A stretch of 5,745 nucleotides of DNA from JAQGHB01 sp036384495 (GTDB lineage: Bacteria; Patescibacteriota; Saccharimonadia; Saccharimonadales; UBA4665), in contig DASVMD010000074.1 in assembly GCA_036384495.1 (NCBI GenBank), positions 1 to 5,745 of the forward strand, given 5' to 3'. Made by a program: the position numbers and the translations under genes. How positions within the stretch are numbered: the first letter of the stretch is position 1; each line of letters begins with the position of its first letter. Shown one piece after another: positions 1 through 4,692 of this stretch. The notes below the pieces were generated by a model. The model was given only the letters and a program-made list of their open reading frames with translations. It did no database searches and was not told where the DNA came from.

Positions 1-88
1 TAACACGTATTCGTTGCTCAATGAAGTTAAAACGCCCGAGGCCGTCCAAACTGCAAAAAATATTCTAGCCAGTCCGCCCAAAGCATGA
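1..88 (+). CDS. C-terminal end of an unidentified protein (5' truncated by the window edge)
   Basis: From base 2 a reading frame stays open for 28 codons to TGA at 86-88; the other two plus-strand frames are closed by stops. The visible C-terminal residues begin NTYSLLNEVKTPEAV and end in SPPKA. The segment is hydrophilic and probably helical, with no recognisable domain. The stop overlaps the start of the next gene as ATGA, so the two are probably cotranscribed and translationally coupled. That overlap is the main reason to regard this frame as real. I do not recognise the protein, and the part seen is too short to assign a function. Confidence 0.6.
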   Translation, partial: NTYSLLNEVKTPEAVQTAKNILASPPKA

Positions 89-357
89 AAAAATTACTAA
101 CATTTATTATAAGCTTACTCGTTGATCTGATTCGTTACAGCTGTTTGCTTGGAGGTTTGATCGGCATTGTTTACGGTGTGGTTTTGGTACGCAATCATGA
201 TTCCCGCGACACGAACCCGCTGGTGGTTTTTGCGGTGGCGTTTGGTTTTATATTGGTTGGGGTACTTATAACGTACTTGCTGGTAGGCAAAAATAAACGA
301 AAAACAAGGTCTGCGTTGCTCGGTGATCTGTTCATTTCGCTGCTACCGCCGTGGTAA
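85..357 (+). CDS. Small two-helix membrane protein of unknown function
   Basis: This 90-aa protein opens with MKK followed by a long hydrophobic stretch at about residues 4-35, interrupted by the polar pair D14 and R17. A hydrophilic loop (RNHDSRDTNP, 36-45) comes next, then a second hydrophobic helix at about 46-67. A basic patch (GKNKRKTR, 68-75) and a short hydrophobic C-terminus ending PPW follow. By the positive-inside rule the basic patch is probably cytoplasmic. The ATG lies inside the stop of the preceding gene (ATGA) and has no clear Shine-Dalgarno of its own, which suggests translation by coupling. It ends 5 bases before the -35 box of the tRNA-His promoter, with no visible terminator. 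I recognise no family; length, composition and operon position support a real gene. Confidence 0.7.
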   Translation: MKKLLTFIISLLVDLIRYSCLLGGLIGIVYGVVLVRNHDSRDTNPLVVFAVAFGFILVGVLITYLLVGKNKRKTRSALLGDLFISLLPPW

Positions 358-362
358 AAGAT

Positions 363-391
363 TTGTAAAGAGCGGCGTTTTCAGCTATAAT
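363..391 (+). promoter_or_regulatory. Sigma70-type promoter of the tRNA-His gene
   Basis: The -35 box TTGTAA (363-368, four of six consensus bases) is followed by a 17-bp spacer and a perfect -10 box TATAAT (386-391). Transcription should start near G399, giving a leader of only about 6 bases before G-1 of the tRNA. The near-ideal geometry directly before a stable RNA gene makes this the most convincing promoter in the window. Confidence 0.85.
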
Positions 392-405
392 CACCTCTGT
401 TCTTG

Positions 406-482
406 GCGGGTGTAGCTCAGTTGGTTAGAGCGTCGGGTTGTGGTTCCGAAGGTCGAGGGTTCGAGACCCTTCACTCGCCCCA
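406..482 (+). tRNA. tRNA-His, anticodon GTG
   Basis: The cloverleaf can be folded by eye. The acceptor stem pairs 406-412 with 472-478 (one G-U). The D arm is 415-431. The anticodon stem pairs 433-437 with 445-449, around loop TTGTGGT with anticodon GTG at 440-442. The T arm is 455-471 with loop TTCGAGA. CCA is encoded at 480-482. The discriminator is C479 and the base before the acceptor stem is G405, which gives the G-1:C73 pair that histidyl-tRNA synthetase recognises and confirms the identity. In the mature tRNA, G405 would be kept as G-1. The gene stands alone rather than in a tRNA cluster. Confidence 0.97.
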
Positions 483-502
483 AGAACTTTTATAAGAGTT
501 TT
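483..502 (+). terminator. Weak A+T-rich hairpin just after the tRNA, possible terminator or processing element
   Basis: Bases 483-490 can pair with 495-502 around a TATA loop: 8 bp, two of them G-U, with little G+C. The four T residues at 499-502 are part of the stem rather than a free U-tract. It directly follows CCA, so it may help 3' processing or partial termination. It is too weak to call a firm intrinsic terminator, and the tRNA transcript may run on into the metalloprotease gene. Confidence 0.25.
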
Positions 503-505
503 GTA

Positions 506-522
506 GACACGAACGCAGTGTC
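506..522 (+). other. Small hairpin in the leader of the HExxH gene
   Basis: GACAC (506-510) and GTGTC (518-522) form a perfect 5-bp stem around the 7-base loop GAACGCA. No T-tract follows, so it is not an intrinsic terminator. It sits between the tRNA and the AGG ribosome-binding sequence at 537-539. It could space or protect the processed end of the downstream message; no function can be shown. Confidence 0.3.
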
Positions 523-546
523 GGTTATGACTACCCAGGTATTACT

Positions 547-1224
547 TTGGCAGATTTTGAAACGCAACTTTACATAGACGAAGGTGCTGTATTGCCTTTT
601 TCGGCAGTACGATTTGACCTGGTTTCTTTTAATAATTGGGTTGACCATAGACTTGCAGAGAGAGCGCCTACAGAATTAGGCACCTTAGCGCTACATCTCG
701 CAGACGCCAACTCAATTGAAGCCAAGCTCGCACCTGGAGCGCTCGGTATGCATGTTCACGATAGCAACGCGCCGGCAATTAAACTTTTTATGCCAAGAAT
801 CATCGAACGGGCGGTAAAAACTTGGCCTGAGCCGGATAGCGAAATGCAAGGTCTCAGCATTAGCATGAGTGCGGGCGACGTGCTTGTGCACGAAACTGAA
901 CATTGGCTTGATAGCTTTTTTTATCCTCAAGAAACTTTTGAAGATCCACGTCGAAAACGCTTTCTAGAAGTGGTCGGGCGTGCCAAAGAAATATACGAGA
1001 AAGAGGGGGATTTTACCGATGATGATGCAAAAACCATTATCGCCCAAGTCTTTGATGGTGTGGTTGAATACATGAGTAAGGAATCATATCAAGAATATTC
1101 CAACCTGCCGCACGAAGTTAGAGCCCGAGAAGCCGTGGCCGAATTCCAGAGGACATTCCATCCTCCGGTGCTTGGTTTTACGCTCAAAGAACCCCTCTCC
1201 CTCTCCGAGGAAGTTACTACGTAA
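547..1224 (+). CDS. Putative cytosolic HExxH zinc metalloprotease-like protein, unknown family
   Basis: The key feature of this 225-aa protein is HETEH at residues 115-119, preceded by the hydrophobic VLV and followed by WLDSFF. This matches the zincin consensus, with H115 and H119 as zinc ligands and E116 as catalytic base. About 70 residues later, PHEVRAREAVAEF (188-200) offers E190, E195 or E199 as the third ligand, the arrangement of gluzincin-type enzymes. There is no signal peptide or transmembrane segment, so it should act in the cytosol. The N-terminal half (1-110) is of mixed character and matches nothing I know; the C-terminus is acidic. The frame has a stop at 493-495, and the only reasonable start is TTG 547, with a weak AGG at 537-539 and a 7-base spacer. 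It follows tRNA-His with no convincing promoter of its own. The metalloprotease fold is well supported; the substrate is unknown. Confidence 0.75.
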   Translation: MADFETQLYIDEGAVLPFSAVRFDLVSFNNWVDHRLAERAPTELGTLALHLADANSIEAKLAPGALGMHVHDSNAPAIKLFMPRIIERAVKTWPEPDSEMQGLSISMSAGDVLVHETEHWLDSFFYPQETFEDPRRKRFLEVVGRAKEIYEKEGDFTDDDAKTIIAQVFDGVVEYMSKESYQEYSNLPHEVRAREAVAEFQRTFHPPVLGFTLKEPLSLSEEVTT

Positions 1225-1258
1225 TTAATTGGTTCAGTTTAGGATCAGTGACCAATGC

Positions 1259-1311
1259 CACACTGTAGGTGTGACGTTTTGAACAGCTTTGCCTGCGCCA
1301 GAGCGTTACAC
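1259..1311 (+). other. Structured leader with two mutually exclusive pairings
   Basis: GTGTG at 1269-1273 can pair upstream with CACAC (1259-1263, loop TGTAG). As part of GTGTGACG (1269-1276) it can instead pair downstream with CGTTACAC (1304-1311), 8 bp with one G-U. In the second fold an inner helix, CTTTG (1287-1291) with CAGAG (1299-1303), stacks directly on the outer stem and leaves a 10-base bulge, 1277-1286. The element lies 19 bases before a strong Shine-Dalgarno. It could be a regulatory leader or part of a 3' UTR. It matches no riboswitch class I know, and short pairings like these can arise by chance. Confidence 0.3.
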
Positions 1312-1329
1312 TAAAAGCGTAATTAAGAC

Positions 1330-1335
1330 GGGAGG
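1330..1335 (+). promoter_or_regulatory. Strong Shine-Dalgarno (GGGAGG) of the 25-aa ORF
   Basis: GGGAGG stands 4 bases before ATG 1340. The spacing is short, but comparable with the GGGGAG-TAT-ATG site of the ATPase gene at 2848-2859. It is the main evidence that the following tiny frame is translated. Confidence 0.5.
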
Positions 1336-1339
1336 CCCT

Positions 1340-1417
1340 ATGGAATCATTATTGGTCGGCGCGTTCCTGGTCTTTCTGCTCCTCAGTGATGGGCCACGCG
1401 AGCGTAATCGCCGCTAA
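1340..1417 (+). CDS. Putative 25-aa single-helix membrane microprotein
   Basis: This short frame starts with MESLL, has one hydrophobic helix at about residues 4-15 (LLVGAFLVFLLL), and ends in a charged, arginine-rich tail (DGPRERNRR). The pattern is that of a very small membrane protein with the basic tail in the cytoplasm. A GGGAGG Shine-Dalgarno lies 4 bases upstream. Its TAA stop (1415-1417) overlaps the TAG stop of the convergent oxidoreductase gene (1414-1416 on the other strand). The general shape recalls subunit-like microproteins such as KdpF, but no sequence identity is claimed and there is no Kdp pump here. A chance frame remains possible, since 25 codons give little statistical support. 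No clear promoter was seen in 1225-1339. Confidence 0.45.
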   Translation: MESLLVGAFLVFLLLSDGPRERNRR

Positions 1418-2346
1418 ACCTTAACTTGGATAACGACCTTGCCGCGCGGGTGGCCGGTTTTGAGGTATTCGAATGCTTGGGGAGCTTGGTCGAGCGGGAA
1501 TATTTTATCGACGTTTACTTTGAGGTTGCCGGCTTCAACCAGTTTACTTACGGCTTGTAAGCGCTCGCTAGTAGCCTGACTGGACTGCTGTACGTAGCGG
1601 ATTTGGTATTGTTTTGCGAGCGGTTCGTCTTCGGGCGTGGTCATGGAAACCAGTATGCCGCCCGGTTTTAAGACGGCGTACGATTTAGTGTTGGTGTCGC
1701 CGCCAACAGTGTCAAAAACGGCGTCGTAGCCTTTTATGATTTTCGTAAAGTCCTGGGCTTTATAGTCAATTACTTCATTGGCGCCAAGCTGTTTTACAAA
1801 ATCGACGTCGTTTGCCGATGCTGTGGCGGCAACATAAGCATTCAACTGTTTAGCAATTTGCACGGCCATGGAGCCGATGCCACCGGCAGCACCGTGAATC
1901 AAGATTTTTTGGCCGGGCTGCAGATTCATGTGTTCGACTAACGCTTGGTAGGCGCTGGTGGCTACTAGCGGCAGAGCAGCAGCTTGGGCGAATTCGATTC
2001 CGGCTGGCATAGGTGCTAATTGGTCGATGCCGACCGGTGCAAATTCTGCCAAAGAACCCTGACCACCGACAGCGTTGGCCGAACCATATACTTTTTGGCC
2101 GAGGCTAAAATCCTCGACGCCTTCGCCGACTTCACTAATAACACCCGCTAGATCGCCTCCCAACGTGGCCGGAAGTTGCAACGGGATAAACTCCTTCATG
2201 TGGCCATCACGAACTTTCCAATCAAAGGGGTTAACGGCTGCGGCGTAGACTTCCACCAAAACCTGGCCGGTTTGTGGTGTCGGTTTTGGAGCATCGTTTA
2301 CTTGCAAACCGTCCGAACCGTATGCTGTTAATTGGGCCGCTTTCAT
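1414..2346 (-). CDS. NADP-dependent zinc-free MDR oxidoreductase (zeta-crystallin/quinone reductase-like)
   Basis: This 310-aa protein is full length for the medium-chain dehydrogenase/reductase superfamily. An N-terminal GroES-like domain (about 1-125) contains the NPFDWKVRDG motif (39-48) and LGGDLAGVISEVG (62-74). The Rossmann domain carries the nucleotide loop GAAGGIGS (152-159), followed by AVQIAKQLNA. The C-terminal signature HPRGKVVI (299-306) is also present. Cysteine ligands for catalytic or structural zinc are absent, as in quinone oxidoreductases, so it probably uses NAD(P)H to reduce quinones or enones in the cytosol. The start MKAAQL at 2346 follows a textbook AAGGAGGT; an upstream in-frame ATG (2382) would add 12 residues inside the DUF4396 gene and is less likely. 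It is the second gene of an operon with DUF4396, starting 10 bases after that gene ends. Family is confident, substrate is not. Confidence 0.93.
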   Translation of the reverse strand: MKAAQLTAYGSDGLQVNDAPKPTPQTGQVLVEVYAAAVNPFDWKVRDGHMKEFIPLQLPATLGGDLAGVISEVGEGVEDFSLGQKVYGSANAVGGQGSLAEFAPVGIDQLAPMPAGIEFAQAAALPLVATSAYQALVEHMNLQPGQKILIHGAAGGIGSMAVQIAKQLNAYVAATASANDVDFVKQLGANEVIDYKAQDFTKIIKGYDAVFDTVGGDTNTKSYAVLKPGGILVSMTTPEDEPLAKQYQIRYVQQSSQATSERLQAVSKLVEAGNLKVNVDKIFPLDQAPQAFEYLKTGHPRGKVVIQVKV

Positions 2347-2350
2347 GCCT

Positions 2351-2358
2351 ACCTCCTT
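2351..2358 (-). promoter_or_regulatory. Shine-Dalgarno AAGGAGGT that sets the MDR start and overlaps the upstream stop
   Basis: On the minus strand TAAGGAGGT precedes ATG 2346 at good spacing. The TAA of the DUF4396 gene (2359-2357) supplies the first bases of this site. A ribosome finishing DUF4396 therefore ends on the initiation site of the next gene, the typical layout for translational coupling. This decides in favour of the MKAAQ start. Confidence 0.85.
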
Positions 2359-2800
2359 AGTGATGCTGGTGCACCAGCGCATGGCCCTTGCCCCGCGCGA
2401 TCAAATAACGATTCACTGGCACCGCCGCCACAAAGGCCACCGCCAAGGCTATTGCCAGACTCAGCCAAAACAACAGTGTACCCGGGCCGGCAGCCAGCGC
2501 TCCAGGGATCGACAAAATAATAATGGTGTCGACGATCTCCATAGTGAGGATCGAAAACGTGTCAGAAGCCAGAGCTAATCGCACCGACCTGCGGAACTCT
2601 ATGCCGTGGCTGCGCAGCGAACGAGCGGTTAATCCGTAACCGAAAAGAAAGGCTAACGGTACTGTCAGGAATTCGGTGGCCATGTTGCTCCAGTTCAGGC
2701 CAGCGCCAATAACTGAGCCCAGGATTTCACCGATGGCACAGCCCGTCAGGCAGTGCAGGGTAGCTCGTACCGCGACTTTGGTGGGATTTGGCTGTTCCAT
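2357..2800 (-). CDS. DUF4396 family four-helix membrane protein
   Basis: This 147-aa protein has the DUF4396 hallmark near its N-terminus: LHCLTGCAIGE (15-25) with H16, C17, C21 and E25. Hydrophobic segments lie at about 18-35, 42-58, 82-101 and 107-129. Acidic D80 (LASD, 77-80), E88 and D91 are in or next to the third segment. The tail is histidine-rich (H140, H144, H146, H147). The Cys/His/acidic residues in membrane helices and the His tail could bind a transition metal; this is inference, as the family has no established function that I know of. ATG 2800 is the only sensible start because a stop lies shortly upstream in frame. AAAGGA is only one base before the ATG, and a -10-like TATACT places the transcript start near 2801, so the message may be leaderless. 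It is divergent from the metal ATPase and in an operon with the MDR enzyme. Confidence 0.85.
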   Translation of the reverse strand: MEQPNPTKVAVRATLHCLTGCAIGEILGSVIGAGLNWSNMATEFLTVPLAFLFGYGLTARSLRSHGIEFRRSVRLALASDTFSILTMEIVDTIIILSIPGALAAGPGTLLFWLSLAIALAVAFVAAVPVNRYLIARGKGHALVHQHH

Positions 2801-2807
2801 GTCCTTT

Positions 2808-2813
2808 AGTATA
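2808..2813 (-). promoter_or_regulatory. Putative -10 box for the DUF4396-MDR operon
   Basis: Read on the minus strand this is TATACT (five of six consensus bases). Its 3' end is 7 bases before A of the start codon at 2800, which would give a leaderless or nearly leaderless message. No convincing -35 box is present at 16-18 bp and there is no TG extension, so activation by a regulator or a different upstream promoter must be considered. Confidence 0.4.
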
Positions 2814-2816
2814 GCC

Positions 2817-2825
2817 TGTTATACT
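2817..2825 (+). promoter_or_regulatory. Extended -10 promoter of the P1B ATPase gene
   Basis: TGTTATACT reads as TGn followed by TATACT (five of six consensus bases), the extended -10 form that can work without a good -35 box; none is seen upstream. Transcription would begin near 2832, giving a leader of about 25 bases that holds GGGGAG (2848-2853), three bases before ATG 2857. TATAAA at 2826-2831 is an alternative -10. Confidence 0.55.
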
Positions 2826-2856
2826 TATAAATGATTAATGAATTTGTGGGGAGTAT

Positions 2857-4692
2857 ATGAGGCGATTGTCCCGTTTTTTGCGCGAATATAAGCTGTTTAG
2901 TTTAGCTGTCGTGGGTCTGGTAGCGGGGCTTGTTTTGCAGTTTGCGGGACAGCAAACGGCCGCGCACTGGGTGCTTGGCGTCGTGTCCGTCATTGAGTTG
3001 TTGCCGCTGCTGTGGGGCATGTGGCAAGATGTCCGTTCCGGCACCTACGGCGTCGATATTTTGGCCGCCACCGCCATTCTTACCTCTGTTATTTTAGGAC
3101 AATACTGGGCGGCAATCGTTATTGTGTTGATGCTGACAGGCGGCGAATCGCTCGAAGATTACGCCCATCACCGCGCTCAGGCCGAGCTTGACGCACTACT
3201 AGAGCACGCACCACAAATGGCCCACGTGATTCGCAAAGGCAAAACTGTTGATGTGCGGGTGGACGACTTAAAAATAGGCGAAAAGATTGTGGTCAAGCCC
3301 GGCGAAGTCGTGCCGGTCGACGCTGTTATTACCGAAGGCGAAGCCAGCTTTAACGAATCATCTCTGACTGGCGAAAGTTTGCCGCAAGCCAAACAGATTG
3401 GCGACACCCTATTGAGCGGCTCAATTAATGAAGATGGCGTGGTGACCGCCAAAGTGACGGCTACCGCCGAAAACAGCCAGTACCAGCAAATCGTCCGCCT
3501 GGTGCGTAGTGCAGCTGCCAGTCAGGCGCCATTTGTCCGGCTGGCCGACCGCTACAGCCTGCCGTTTACGGTCACCGCCTACGCCATTGCCACTGCTGCC
3601 TGGGTTGTCAGCGGCCAGGCGATCCGCTTCTTGGAAGTTATTGTGGTTGCCACGCCCTGTCCGCTTATTTTGGCTGCGCCGATCGCCTTAATCAGCGGCA
3701 TGGCTCGGGCCAGCAAGTATGGCATTATTGTAAAATCCGGCTCGGCTATGGAACGCCTGGCCGAAGCGCGAGTGATCGCCTTTGATAAAACCGGCACGCT
3801 CACCACTGGTGTTTTGGAAGTTAACGAGGTAAAAACCTATGGCGATATCCCCGAAAAGGATTTGCTACGCTTAACGGCCAGCCTGGAGCAAAATTCCAAT
3901 CATGTGGTGGCTCGTGCCTTGGTTGCTGAAGCGAAATCCCAGAGCATCAAGCTGGATAAGGCCAAGTATGTGCAGGAAGTATCGGGCCGCGGCCTGCGAG
4001 CTGTTATTCGGGGCCAACAAATATTGTTGGGCCGACTCAGCCTACTCGAAGAAGAAAATGTAGAGCTGCCGAAGACTTTTAAACGTAGCGACGTGAACCA
4101 AACCGCGGTGTACGTGGCAATCGATGGCAAACTGAGTGGCATTATTACGCTTACCGACGCCCTACGCCCCGAAGCCAAAGACACGCTGGAGCGCCTCCAG
4201 CAGCTTGGCATTCACGAAACCCTAATGGTAACCGGCGACAACCAAGCCACCGCCCAAGCAATCGCAAAGTCTTTGGGCATCGACCACGTGCACGCCGAAA
4301 TGCTGCCAGCCGATAAGTTGCGCATTATAGAAGAAACTGAGCATCCTCTAGCCTTTGTAGGCGACGGCGTGAACGACGCGCCGGTGCTGAGCGGGGCAGA
4401 CATCGGCATTGCGCTAGGCGCAAAAGGCTCCACGGCTGCTAGCGAGTCAGCCGATATGGTGATTATGCTGGACGATCTCGGCCGCGTGGCTTCGGCTTAT
4501 GAAATCGCTAAGCGCACCTTTTCGATTGCCCGCCAAAGTATCCTGATTGGCATTGGACTGAGCGTTGTGTTGATGCTCGTATTTGCCACCGGCGCGTTCT
4601 CGCCACTCACCGGCGCCATCGTGCAAGAGGGCGTTGATATATTTGTAATCTTTAATGCACTGCGGGCGCACACCATCGCCATCCGCGACTAG
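2857..4692 (+). CDS. P1B-type heavy-metal-translocating ATPase with TPCP metal site
   Basis: This 611-aa pump couples ATP hydrolysis to transition-metal transport across the cytoplasmic membrane. In order: membrane helices at about 13-30, 38-55, 66-80 and 82-95; actuator motif TGES (171-174); helices at about 233-252 and 256-282; the metal-site helix with TPCP (266-269); phosphorylation site DKTGTLT (310-316, D310 phosphorylated); nucleotide-domain histidine H349; hinge MVTGDN (457-462); GDGVNDAP (502-509); and two C-terminal helices at about 560-579 and 586-601. There is no N-terminal HMA or CxxC domain and no C-terminal metal domain. In P1B classification TPCP points to the poorly defined P1B-5-like group (a studied member, Nia, handles Ni and Fe) rather than CPC Cu/Zn pumps. 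The usual HP pair is HV (349-350). It is divergent from DUF4396, and its TAG overlaps the next convergent stop. The metal is not certain. Confidence 0.96.
   Translation: MRRLSRFLREYKLFSLAVVGLVAGLVLQFAGQQTAAHWVLGVVSVIELLPLLWGMWQDVRSGTYGVDILAATAILTSVILGQYWAAIVIVLMLTGGESLEDYAHHRAQAELDALLEHAPQMAHVIRKGKTVDVRVDDLKIGEKIVVKPGEVVPVDAVITEGEASFNESSLTGESLPQAKQIGDTLLSGSINEDGVVTAKVTATAENSQYQQIVRLVRSAAASQAPFVRLADRYSLPFTVTAYAIATAAWVVSGQAIRFLEVIVVATPCPLILAAPIALISGMARASKYGIIVKSGSAMERLAEARVIAFDKTGTLTTGVLEVNEVKTYGDIPEKDLLRLTASLEQNSNHVVARALVAEAKSQSIKLDKAKYVQEVSGRGLRAVIRGQQILLGRLSLLEEENVELPKTFKRSDVNQTAVYVAIDGKLSGIITLTDALRPEAKDTLERLQQLGIHETLMVTGDNQATAQAIAKSLGIDHVHAEMLPADKLRIIEETEHPLAFVGDGVNDAPVLSGADIGIALGAKGSTAASESADMVIMLDDLGRVASAYEIAKRTFSIARQSILIGIGLSVVLMLVFATGAFSPLTGAIVQEGVDIFVIFNALRAHTIAIRD

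Larger units (their letters stand above)
2808..2825. promoter_or_regulatory. Symmetric bidirectional promoter/operator AGTATA-N6-TATACT
   Basis: AGTATA (2808-2813) and TATACT (2820-2825) are a perfect 6-bp inverted repeat separated by GCCTGT. The right arm is a -10 box reading toward the ATPase; the left arm, on the minus strand, is the same TATACT reading toward DUF4396. A dimeric regulator bound here would cover both start sites, and arm centres about 12 bp apart would present the same face of the helix within roughly one turn. Which factor binds, and whether any does, cannot be seen. Confidence 0.5.

Noticed and set aside
527..577. 16-codon frame starting at ATG 527 upstream of and overlapping the HExxH gene
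   Set aside because: It has no clear Shine-Dalgarno and no recognisable product, and it overlaps a longer frame with a conserved motif; a chance frame is the simplest explanation.
712..930. 72-codon open frame on the minus strand opposite the HExxH gene
   Set aside because: It is antisense to the frame coding for the zinc motif and has no ribosome-binding site or recognisable domain.
1279..1312. TTGAAC (1279-1284) and TACACT (1307-1312) as a promoter for the 25-aa ORF
   Set aside because: The spacer is 22 bp, too long for sigma70-type recognition, and no alternative -35 box at 16-18 bp was found.
2347..2382. N-terminal extension of the MDR enzyme starting MRWCTSITKEVG
   Set aside because: It lies within the end of the DUF4396 gene, lacks a Shine-Dalgarno, and the strong AAGGAGGT before MKAAQL fits the normal family N-terminus.
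3177..3452. 91-codon antisense frame inside the ATPase gene, and similar ones at 3900-4211 and 4212-4433
   Set aside because: They are mirror frames of a well-conserved coding sequence, rich in Ser/Pro/Thr as expected from antisense of G+C-rich codons, and lack start signals.
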